Below are positions 1 through 5,407 of a stretch of 6,269 nt of DNA, one piece after another. Position numbers and translations under genes: made by a program. Under the pieces are notes generated by a model. It was not told where the DNA came from. It searched no databases and was given only the letters and a program-made list of their open reading frames with translations. The first letter of the stretch is position 1. The number at the start of each line of letters is the position of its first letter. This stretch comes from Propionibacteriaceae bacterium (GTDB taxonomy: Bacteria; Actinomycetota; Actinomycetes; Propionibacteriales; Propionibacteriaceae), in assembly GCA_003158895.1 (NCBI GenBank), contig PMLO01000027.1, positions 1 through 6,269 on the forward strand, given 5' to 3'.

Positions 1-419
1 GTCTGGCCGTCGACCAGAGGATCGGTGATCTCGGGGGTGACCCGGTCGGACACGTTCACGGTGACGCCCGCGTCGTACAGCGCGCCGGCGACGGTGGACG
101 AGAACGTGGTCACGCTCGAGCTCGTACCGTCATGGGACACGGTGACCTGCTTGGAACGGATGCGCGTCACGGTGATGGTCTCGCCGCTCTTGACCTGGGA
201 GTCTGCCGCGGGCGCAACGGTGTCCTTCTGCTCGAGGGACACGGCATTCTTGGCGAGGACGTCGCCCACGGTGCTGACGTAGCCGTTGACCCTCGTGGCC
301 TGGCCGTCGACGACCAGCGTCACTTCCTTCTGCAGAGTTGATGCCGTTGCGACACCTGCGCCGCCGATGGCGAACACGGCGGCGACACCGGTGATGATCA
401 GTTTTCTGGGTACGAACAC
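1..419 (-). CDS. RpfB-like secreted protein with DUF348 domains, 5' part only
   Basis: The first 139 residues of a secreted protein are visible; the rest lies beyond the left edge. Residues 1-6 (MFVPRK) are a basic N-region, 7-24 are hydrophobic, and an Ala-Thr-Ala site near 24-26 is a plausible signal-peptidase site. Two tandem DUF348 modules follow, about 31-86 (KEVTLVVDG...STVGDVL...DTVAP...SGETITV) and about 90-139 (KQVTVSHDG...STVAGAL...DRVTPE...LVDGQ). In actinobacteria such modules usually precede a G5 domain and a lysozyme-like resuscitation-promoting-factor domain that cleaves peptidoglycan. Those C-terminal parts are not visible, so the Rpf identity is inferred. The GTG at 419 was chosen because AAAGGA sits 8 nt upstream and no other ATG/GTG/TTG start lies in frame before it. 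A YabE-like or other DUF348 wall protein is the alternative. Confidence 0.85.
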   Translation of the reverse strand, partial: MFVPRKLIITGVAAVFAIGGAGVATASTLQKEVTLVVDGQATRVNGYVSTVGDVLAKNAVSLEQKDTVAPAADSQVKSGETITVTRIRSKQVTVSHDGTSSSVTTFSSTVAGALYDAGVTVNVSDRVTPEITDPLVDGQ

Positions 420-456
420 AGGGATGGTCCTTTTCCGGGAAACACGGTCGACGCCC

Positions 457-485
457 AGAATAAGGGATACCTGAGAGATTTCCAA
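457..485 (-). promoter_or_regulatory. Putative sigma-70-type promoter of the rpf-like gene
   Basis: On the minus strand TTGGAA (485-480) and TATTCT (462-457) are separated by exactly 17 bp, matching TTGACA/TATAAT at 4 of 6 positions each. Transcription would start near 450, giving a leader of about 30 nt with AAAGGA just before the GTG at 419. The -35 lies in the centre of the 470-498 inverted repeat. The call rests on sequence pattern alone. Confidence 0.5.
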
Positions 486-498
486 AGAATCTCTCAGG
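470..498. repeat. Perfect 11-bp inverted repeat overlapping the rpf-like promoter
   Basis: CCTGAGAGATT (470-480) and AATCTCTCAGG (488-498) are exact reverse complements separated by 7 nt. The element is A/T-richer than its surroundings and lies 51 bp upstream of the GTG at 419 and 95 bp past the fetB stop. It surrounds the putative -35 hexamer, which suggests a repressor or activator operator. It could instead be an RNA hairpin ending fetB transcription, but the bases that follow on the minus strand (TATCCCTT) are not a clear U-tract. Confidence 0.6.
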
Positions 499-530
499 AA
501 GTCGCCCTACACCCGACGCGCACAACCCCT

Positions 531-577
531 CGGGCGCCCGTGCACCCTGTGGCACCACACTGGAGAACTCCAAGGGT
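531..577. repeat. Cluster of short palindromes downstream of fetB
   Basis: This stretch, just past the fetB stop, holds the self-complementary CGGGCGCCCG (531-540), TGTGG-CA-CCACA (548-559) and TGGAG-AA-CTCCA (561-572). ACCCT (544-548) and AGGGT (573-577) can pair around the last two. Transcribed from fetB, it could fold into a compact structure that slows or ends transcription. Several hairpin loops would be too small to form as drawn and there is no U-tract, so no terminator is claimed. Confidence 0.3.
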
Positions 578-592
578 CGTGGCCGTCGGCGG

Positions 593-1357
593 CTACGGGT
601 GAAGCGCGAGGCGGAGGTCCGATGTGACGATCCGTGCGTGCTCGATGAAGCGGTGCCCCACGGTCACGGTCGCGGCTTGGCCGGCCATGATGCCGAGGAG
701 GACGAGCACCTGAGCGGCGCCGGCCTGTACGGGTGATCCGCCGCCCAGCAGGACACCGATGAACGCACCAGGCAGTGTCACGAGACCCACCGTTCGGGTC
801 TGGTCGTTGTTGGGCATGGTCGCGTCCCGAGCCGAGTCGGGATCGGTCAGCCGGATCGACTCGGCGCGGGAGAACCCGAGGGACAGACCCGCCTCGTACT
901 CGCCGAGGTGCGACCGCAGGTGTGTGAAGGAGTTGCGTGCCCCGAGTGTGTGGGCCGTCATCATGTTGCCGATGACGATGCCGGCGATCGGGATGAGCGA
1001 CAGTCCGTTGAGCGGTGCGGTACCCGTCGCGTACACGATGAGCAGTACGGGCAGGATGCCGGACGCCATCGCGATCGCGACCCACGGCCAGCAGGCGGTG
1101 ACGTCGACGCGCTTCGAGGTCGTGTAGACGCCGATGACGAACATCACTGCGACGAACGCGAGCGCGCTCCAGAGATGCTGGAGAGCAGCGACGATGATCA
1201 CCGACACGACCGCGAGCTGCACGATCGCCCGTACGGCCGCCACGACGGTCTGCCGCCCGATCCGCAGGTTGCCGGCGCGTGACACCACGAGCGTGAGGCT
1301 GACAAGCAGTACGAGCGCCAGTCCGAGCTGCCAGGTGGGTTCCACGGTCATGGACAC
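593..1357 (-). CDS. fetB: FetB/UPF0014-family ABC transporter permease
   Basis: A 254-residue integral membrane protein close in length to E. coli FetB (259 aa), the permease of the FetAB exporter implicated in iron efflux. Hydrophobic segments lie near residues 9-25, 36-57, 62-77, 91-112, 120-135, 190-210 and 216-235. Family hallmarks are the IPIAGIVIGNMM stretch (about 122-133), the amphipathic LGFSRAESIR segment before the coupling loop (about 160-169), and TLPGAFIGVLLGGGSP (194-209). The GTG at 1357 is preferred because GGGA lies 6 nt upstream and the length fits the family. An ATG at 1351 is possible, and a longer frame from 1537 adds 60 non-hydrophobic residues unlike the family. FetB normally works with an ATPase, FetA, which is on neither side here; it must be elsewhere or lost. 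Substrate is uncertain; plant relatives (STAR2/ALS3) are tied to aluminium tolerance. Confidence 0.87.
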   Translation of the reverse strand: MSMTVEPTWQLGLALVLLVSLTLVVSRAGNLRIGRQTVVAAVRAIVQLAVVSVIIVAALQHLWSALAFVAVMFVIGVYTTSKRVDVTACWPWVAIAMASGILPVLLIVYATGTAPLNGLSLIPIAGIVIGNMMTAHTLGARNSFTHLRSHLGEYEAGLSLGFSRAESIRLTDPDSARDATMPNNDQTRTVGLVTLPGAFIGVLLGGGSPVQAGAAQVLVLLGIMAGQAATVTVGHRFIEHARIVTSDLRLALHP

Positions 1358-1366
1358 ATCATGTCC
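1352..1366. repeat. Short inverted repeat GGACA-N5-TGTCC at the fetB start
   Basis: GGACA (1352-1356) and TGTCC (1362-1366) flank 5 nt and overlap the fetB GTG start. The string TCATGTCC at 1359-1366 recurs exactly at 1544-1551 near the putative iolG transcription start. This could mark a shared operator for the divergent pair, but arms this short can arise by chance. Confidence 0.2.
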
Positions 1367-1487
1367 CGGTATGGCTGACAGCAGGGGATGCTCCAGGGCT
1401 CCCGACAGGTTGAACAGAAGTCGTCGGGGTTCTGGGGGAGCAGGGGATCGACCGCGATGGCCAACCAGCGCCCGTACGTGTGACGGC

Positions 1488-1517
1488 TTGACCCGTGCGG
1501 ACACGGCCTCGTAGAGT
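1488..1517 (+). promoter_or_regulatory. Putative promoter of the iolG-like gene
   Basis: TTGACC (1488-1493) and TAGAGT (1512-1517) are separated by 18 bp. The -35 matches TTGACA at 5 of 6 positions and the -10 fits the actinobacterial TANNNT pattern. Transcription would start near 1523-1525, leaving a leader of about 57 nt before the ATG at 1581. I found no comparably good promoter for fetB on the opposite strand of this 223-bp intergenic region. Confidence 0.5.
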
Positions 1518-1521
1518 CCAC

Positions 1522-1554
1522 ATGTCAGGACAAACATCGAACGTCATGTCCTGA
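1522..1554 (+). CDS. Possible 10-codon leader ORF before iolG
   Basis: ATG at 1522 opens a frame reading MSGQTSNVMS and ending at TGA 1552-1554, 26 nt before the iolG start. It begins 4 nt after the -10 hexamer TAGAGT, so it could only be translated as a leaderless message if transcription starts slightly closer to the -10 than usual. It coincides with the 1525-1554 inverted repeat, so base composition there may reflect an operator rather than coding. Nothing in the peptide is recognisable. Confidence 0.12.
   Translation: MSGQTSNVMS
1525..1554. repeat. 8-bp inverted repeat at the iolG transcription start
   Basis: TCAGGACA (1525-1532) and TGTCCTGA (1547-1554) are exact reverse complements around 14 nt. 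The left arm also belongs to a compact palindrome, TGTC-AG-GACA (1523-1532). The element begins where transcription from TTGACC/TAGAGT is expected to start, the usual place for a repressor operator; it could also form a hairpin at the mRNA 5' end. Sugar and inositol catabolic genes are commonly controlled by local repressors, but no regulator gene is in view. Confidence 0.4.
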
Positions 1555-1580
1555 GCCTTCCTGAGAGAGAAGAGTCAGCG

Positions 1581-2570
1581 ATGCTGCGCCTCGCGATCAT
1601 CGGGGCCGGCCGTATCGGCCAGGTCCACGCTCGTACGATCTACGCCCATCCCGGTGCTGAGCTGGTCACGATCGTCGATCCGGTGCCCGGGGCCGCGGCA
1701 GCCTTGGCAGCCACGTTCGGTGCGAAGAGCTCCGAGAAGGTCGAGGACGTGTACGAAGACCCGACCATCGACGCCGTCGTGATCTGCTCGCCCACGTCCT
1801 GCCACGTCGACCAGATCATCGCGTCGGTGGCCGCGGGCAAGGCTGTACTGACGGAGAAGCCGATCGACCTGTCCGTCGCGCGCGTCGACGAGTGCCTCGC
1901 GGCGATCAGGGGCCAGGAGCACCGCGTCATGGTCGGCTTCAACCGCCGCTTCGACCCGGGTGTCGTCGAGCTCAAGGGCCGGCTCGACGCGGGAGAGGTC
2001 GGCGAGCTGCGCCAGGTGACGATCATCAGCCGCGACCCGGCCGCCGCGCCCGCCCAGTACATGGTCAACTCGGGCGGCATCTTCAAGGACATGACCATCC
2101 ACGACTTCGACATGGCTCGCTTCCTGCTCGGCGACATCGCCGAGGTGTCCGCGAGCGGCCACGCGTTCATCGACGACATCCGCGGGATCGGCGACATCGA
2201 CACGTGCGCCGTCACACTCACGGCACCGTCCGGCGCCACCGCGACGATCCTCAACAGCCGCGTCTGTGCGGCCGGCTACGACCAGCGCATCGAGGTCTTC
2301 GGGCCGAAGGGCGCGCTGGAGACGACGAACCTGCGGACGACTGGTGTCCGGTCGAGCAGCGGCTCCGGTACGGAGGTGGCCGGTCCGTACCTCCCGTTCT
2401 TCCTTGAGCGCTACGCCGCCGCGTACACCGCCGAGCTCGACCACTTCATCACCTCGATCGAAGCCGGTACGGCCCCGTCACCATCCGTCCTCGACGGCCG
2501 GGCCGCTCTCGTCATCGCCGAGGCTGCGGGTACGTCCCTCGCCGGTCATGCCATGGTGGCTGTGGTCTGA
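1581..2570 (+). CDS. iolG: Inositol 2-dehydrogenase-like Gfo/Idh/MocA oxidoreductase
   Basis: A 329-residue cytoplasmic oxidoreductase predicted to oxidise myo-inositol or a related polyol to the 2-keto form with NAD(P)+, the first step of inositol catabolism. Residues 1-120 form a Rossmann fold with GAGRIG at 8-13 and Asp33 at the end of the second strand, which favours NAD. The EKP motif at 92-94 supplies the family lysine (Lys93), GFNRRFDP lies at 119-126, and SGGIFKDMTIHDFDMARF (164-181) carries Asp170 and His174, matching the Lys-Asp-His catalytic set of Bacillus subtilis IolG. Length fits IolG (about 330-345 aa). The ATG at 1581 starts the Rossmann strand directly and follows a purine-rich stretch (GAGAGAGAAGAG) ending 6 nt upstream. 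No other iol genes are visible, so a related substrate such as scyllo-inositol or another sugar cannot be excluded. It ends 38 bp before dnaG. Confidence 0.85.
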   Translation: MLRLAIIGAGRIGQVHARTIYAHPGAELVTIVDPVPGAAAALAATFGAKSSEKVEDVYEDPTIDAVVICSPTSCHVDQIIASVAAGKAVLTEKPIDLSVARVDECLAAIRGQEHRVMVGFNRRFDPGVVELKGRLDAGEVGELRQVTIISRDPAAAPAQYMVNSGGIFKDMTIHDFDMARFLLGDIAEVSASGHAFIDDIRGIGDIDTCAVTLTAPSGATATILNSRVCAAGYDQRIEVFGPKGALETTNLRTTGVRSSSGSGTEVAGPYLPFFLERYAAAYTAELDHFITSIEAGTAPSPSVLDGRAALVIAEAAGTSLAGHAMVAVV

Positions 2571-2595
2571 CCGGCCGATCGTCAGCGGCGACCCC

Positions 2596-2608
2596 TAGAC
2601 TCGCCAGC
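2596..2608 (+). promoter_or_regulatory. Putative -10 element for a leaderless dnaG mRNA
   Basis: TAGACT at 2596-2601 fits the actinobacterial TANNNT -10 pattern and lies exactly 7 nt before the dnaG GTG at 2609, so the transcription start should coincide with the start codon. There is no Shine-Dalgarno sequence in the 38-nt gap after iolG, which supports leaderless initiation. No good -35 is visible at 17-18 bp. Read-through from iolG may add to expression. Confidence 0.5.
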
Positions 2609-4480
2609 GTGGTGGGGCTGATCAACGACGAGGACATTGCGGAGGTACGCGACCGTGCGCGGATCGACGACGTCATCGCCGCCTATGTGTCACTCAAGCC
2701 TGCCGGTGGCGGCTCGCTGAAGGGGCTGTGCCCGTTCCACGACGAGAAGACCCCGAGCTTCCAGGTCACGCCGTCGCGGGGCTTCTACTACTGCTTCGGC
2801 TGCGGCGAGTCGGGCGACGCCATCTCCTTCGTCCGCAAGATCAACAACCTGTCGTTCGCGGAGGCTGTCGAGCATCTCGCCGAGAAGTACGGGGTTCAGC
2901 TGCGCTTCACCGAAGGCCCGGGCGGCCAGCGCGAGAATCCCGGCAGCCGGCTGCGGATCCTCGAGGCGAACGGGGTGGCGGCTGAGTACTACGCCGAGCA
3001 GCTGCTCACACCCGACGCGGTCGTGGCGCGCCAGTTCGCGCAGGGCCGCGGCTTCGGCAGGGAGGTCGCCGAGAAGTTCGGTCTCGGCTTCGCGCCCACC
3101 TCGGGACGTGCGCTGGGCCAGCACCTGCGGGGCCGTGGGTACCGCGAGGAGGAGCTCATCGCGGCGGGCCTGATGCGCCAGGGCGGGTGGGACTTCTTCC
3201 AGGGCCGGGCGATCTGGCCGATCAAGGACGCCGGCGGGCTGGTGCTCGGGTTCGGTGCCCGCAAGCTCTACGACGACGACCGGATGCCTGCCAAGTACCT
3301 CAACACCCCCGAGACCCCCGTCTACAAGAAGTCGCACGTGCTGTACGGACTGGACCTTGCCCGCACGAACATCGGCAAGAAGAGCCAGGCGGTGATCGTC
3401 GAGGGCTACACCGACGTCATGGCCGCGCACGTGGCGGGGGTTGACACTGCGGTCGCGTCGTGCGGCACGGCGTTCGGTGACGACCACGCCCGCCTCATCC
3501 AGCGGCTGCTCGGCGGCGATGCGTTCCACGGCGAGGTGATCTTCACGTTCGACGGCGACGCCGCGGGCCAGAAGGCCGCGCTCAAGGTGTTCTCCGGCGA
3601 CCACCACTTCGCGGCGCAGACGTACGTCGCGGTCGAGCCGAGCGGGCTGGACCCGTGCGACCTGCGGCTCCAGCAGGGCGATGCGGCCGTGCGTGAGCTC
3701 GTCGCACGCCGCCAGCCGCTGTACCGGTTCGTCATGACCAACGTCCTGAGCCAGTACGACCTCGACCGGGTCGACGGTCGTCTCGAGGCGCTGCGTGCGG
3801 CCGCGCCGCTGGTCGCGTCGATCCGTGACAACTCGCTCGTGTCCGGCTACATCCGCGAGCTCGCGACGATGCTCGGCACTGACGTGGAAGAGGTCCGGAA
3901 GGTCGTCAGCAAGGCGTCGGGTCGGCGTCCGGCCGAAGCTCCGACGCAGCAGCGCCCCGCCACGCCGCCGCCCGAGGACGAGTCGCAGGGCGCGCTCATC
4001 ACGTACGAGCTGCCGGACCCGAACGACCGCGCGCTGACCGTGGAGCGGGACACGCTCAAGCTGATGCTCCAGTACCCGGACGCGTTCGTCGATGGCTGGC
4101 ACGGGGCGTCTCCCGACGACTACTCGAACCCCGCGTACCGAGCGCTGTTCGCCGTGATCGCGCCGCAGTCGCCGCAGGGCGTGTCGAACTCCGAGTGGTC
4201 CCGGCGCATCATCGAGGGGCTCGAGGACGACTCGCTGCGCCAGCTGGCCGTACAGCTCGCGGTCGAGCCGCACCCGATGGCCGTGACCATGCCGTACGCG
4301 GTCTCGTACGTGGCCAAGCTGCGCCTGCTCAAGGTGATGTACACGATCGCCACGCTCAAGTCCAAGCTCCAGCGGACGAACCCGGTGACCGACGAAACCG
4401 CGTACAACCAGATGTTCACGACGATGATCGCCCTCGAGGCGACGCGCAAGGAGCTGCTGGTCCTCTCCACCGGGGAGTGA
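2609..4480 (+). CDS. dnaG: DNA primase DnaG
   Basis: A complete 623-residue primase that makes the RNA primers for lagging-strand and initiation synthesis at the replication fork, recruited by the replicative helicase DnaB. The N-terminal CHC2 zinc-binding domain has Cys41, His44, Cys62 and Cys65 (CPFH ... CFGC). The catalytic core includes the KYLNTPET motif at 229-236, with TOPRIM residues EGYTD at 265-269 and DGD at 315-317; Glu265, Asp315 and Asp317 are the expected metal ligands. A Pro/Glu-rich linker around 438-462 leads to a helical C-terminal domain (about 475-623) that should bind DnaB. Length is near that of Mycobacterium tuberculosis DnaG. Tandem GTG codons at 2609 and 2612 could both serve as start; 2609 fits the -10 spacing best. 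All catalytic motifs are intact. Upstream is iolG rather than the dgt-like gene common in actinobacteria; downstream, after 100 bp, is a sigma factor. Confidence 0.97.
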   Translation: MVGLINDEDIAEVRDRARIDDVIAAYVSLKPAGGGSLKGLCPFHDEKTPSFQVTPSRGFYYCFGCGESGDAISFVRKINNLSFAEAVEHLAEKYGVQLRFTEGPGGQRENPGSRLRILEANGVAAEYYAEQLLTPDAVVARQFAQGRGFGREVAEKFGLGFAPTSGRALGQHLRGRGYREEELIAAGLMRQGGWDFFQGRAIWPIKDAGGLVLGFGARKLYDDDRMPAKYLNTPETPVYKKSHVLYGLDLARTNIGKKSQAVIVEGYTDVMAAHVAGVDTAVASCGTAFGDDHARLIQRLLGGDAFHGEVIFTFDGDAAGQKAALKVFSGDHHFAAQTYVAVEPSGLDPCDLRLQQGDAAVRELVARRQPLYRFVMTNVLSQYDLDRVDGRLEALRAAAPLVASIRDNSLVSGYIRELATMLGTDVEEVRKVVSKASGRRPAEAPTQQRPATPPPEDESQGALITYELPDPNDRALTVERDTLKLMLQYPDAFVDGWHGASPDDYSNPAYRALFAVIAPQSPQGVSNSEWSRRIIEGLEDDSLRQLAVQLAVEPHPMAVTMPYAVSYVAKLRLLKVMYTIATLKSKLQRTNPVTDETAYNQMFTTMIALEATRKELLVLSTGE

Positions 4481-4505
4481 GTGTGTGAGCGGTTCCCCGA
4501 AGTCG

Positions 4506-4524
4506 GTGTTGTCGCAGTGTTGTC
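4506..4524 (+). repeat. Tandem GTGTTGTC direct repeats upstream of the sigma gene
   Basis: GTGTTGTC occurs at 4506-4513 and again at 4517-4524, an 11-bp period of about one helical turn. It lies in the 100-bp gap between dnaG and the sigma gene. Same-face spacing is typical of activator or response-regulator sites, but the repeats are short. A weak CTGACG-N17-TACATG promoter-like pair follows at 4544-4572. No Shine-Dalgarno sequence precedes the sigma ATG and no convincing terminator follows dnaG. Confidence 0.25.
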
Positions 4525-4580
4525 CGGCGAGATCGGTGGATGACTGACGAACACGTCCCTTTGAAGTACATGGTCCGGGC

Positions 4581-5375
4581 ATGACGACCACACAGCTGCT
4601 GACCCCAGCGGAGGAGGACGCCCTTGCGGCGGCCGTCGAGATCGGGGTGCTTGCCGAAGAGGCGTCCCGAGGCGGGTTCGCCGCGGATGCCTGCCTCGAT
4701 GAGCTCGACCTCCTGATACAGGAGGGACGCGCCGCCAGGGACCGGCTGCTGCTCGCCAATGTCGGTCTGGTCAAGGCGATCGTGCGCGGCGAGTTCGGGG
4801 CGTCGCCCGCGGAGTTCGCCGAGGTCGTCCAGGAGGGTCACCTCGCGCTCGCCGAGGCGTTGGCACGGTACGACCATCGGCGGGGTCGTTTCGGGCCGTA
4901 CGCCGCGGCGTGGATCCGTGCGCGCGTGCGCGGAGCGATCTCGACGCAGTGCGGTCGGGTGGGCGTACCGGCACGGGACATGGCCCGCTACTTCGCCGTC
5001 CGTCGCGCCGAGGTGGACCTCATGCAGTGCCTCGGACGGTCGGTCGTCCCGTCAGAGGTCCCGGGCGCGTACGGGGTGGCGGCCGTGCAGGCCCTCGTGA
5101 CGCCCGCACCGTTCGCGGCGGCTCTCCTTGTTCCGGACGAGTCGGCGAGCAGCCACCTCGATCCGGACGCAGCCTTCGACGCGCTCCAGCTGTTGGACCG
5201 GCTCCCGGTGATCGACCGGCGGATCCTGCGGCGGCGTTTCGGGTTCGACGGGCCACCCGCATCCAGAGACGAGGTGGCGCGAGAGGTGGGCGTCAGCGAG
5301 CCGACGGTGCGTCGGATGGAGGCGCAAGCGCTCACGGTGCTGCGCCACGGTCTCGCACGGCTGGCGGCGGCCTAG
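4581..5375 (+). CDS. Sigma-70-family RNA polymerase sigma factor
   Basis: A 264-residue sigma factor that would direct RNA polymerase to a promoter subset. A region 1.2-like segment is at about 6-28 (LLTPAEEDAL...). Region 2 spans about 48-121: RDRLLLANVGLVKAIV (53-68), the core-binding segment EVVQEGHLALAEALARYD (81-98) and region 2.3/2.4 at 103-121 (RFGPYAAAWIRARVRGAIS). A region 3-like stretch is at about 125-150. Region 4 spans about 199-261, with the helix-turn-helix DEVAREVGVSEPTVRRMEAQAL (230-251, key residues Glu240, Arg244, Arg245) and the RpoD-style ending MEAQALTVLR. The -10-reading residues differ from the primary sigma factor: aligned to E. coli sigma-70, Trp433 becomes Ala110, Gln437 becomes Ala114 and Thr440 becomes Arg117. 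There is no extended N-terminus. The ATG at 4581 is the only in-frame start after the TGA at 4545. Its position after dnaG recalls the dnaG-rpoD pairing of other bacteria. Confidence 0.88.
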   Translation: MTTTQLLTPAEEDALAAAVEIGVLAEEASRGGFAADACLDELDLLIQEGRAARDRLLLANVGLVKAIVRGEFGASPAEFAEVVQEGHLALAEALARYDHRRGRFGPYAAAWIRARVRGAISTQCGRVGVPARDMARYFAVRRAEVDLMQCLGRSVVPSEVPGAYGVAAVQALVTPAPFAAALLVPDESASSHLDPDAAFDALQLLDRLPVIDRRILRRRFGFDGPPASRDEVAREVGVSEPTVRRMEAQALTVLRHGLARLAAA

Positions 5376-5389
5376 ACGGAGGTCGGCGA

Positions 5390-5407
5390 CGGCACTAGAT
5401 GGTGCCG
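5390..5407. terminator. Short hairpin between convergent sigma and yeiH-like genes
   Basis: CGGCAC (5390-5395) and GTGCCG (5402-5407) pair around a 6-nt loop. The element overlaps the yeiH-like stop codon (5397-5395) and starts 15 bp after the sigma stop, the place expected for a shared bidirectional terminator in the 19-bp gap. There is no T-tract on either side, so termination strength is doubtful. Confidence 0.3.

Noticed and set aside
130..573. 147-residue minus-strand frame overlapping the rpf-like gene
   Set aside because: The overlapping frame that encodes a signal peptide and two DUF348 modules is clearly the real one; this one is Arg-rich and featureless.
420..592. Riboswitch upstream of the rpf-like gene (c-di-AMP/ydaO type known before some rpf genes; glycine type suggested by CTCTCAGG)
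   Set aside because: I could not find the conserved core elements of either class. The predicted leader is only about 30 nt and CTCTCAGG is explained by the palindrome.
1358..1537. 60-residue N-terminal extension of fetB from ATG 1537
   Set aside because: The extension is polar, unlike FetB relatives, would cover the iolG promoter, and has no ribosome site at suitable spacing. The GTG at 1357 gives the family length.
470..1568. CCTGAGAGA shared by the rpf palindrome (470-478) and the iolG leader (1560-1568)
   Set aside because: A 9-base match in a window this size is expected by chance, and the second copy lacks the inverted partner.
1575..2444. 289-residue open frame on the minus strand opposite iolG
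   Set aside because: Same shadow effect; it reads as Asp/Arg/Val-rich filler and the plus frame has complete Rossmann and catalytic motifs.
4471..4499. CGGGGA/TCCCCG hairpin spanning the dnaG stop codon as a terminator
   Set aside because: It has only 6 bp around a 17-nt loop that includes the stop codon, and no T-tract follows.
2690..4774. 694-residue open frame on the minus strand opposite dnaG
   Set aside because: It is an antisense shadow of high-GC codon bias: Arg/Leu/Val/His-rich, low complexity and with no recognisable domain, while the plus strand encodes an intact primase.
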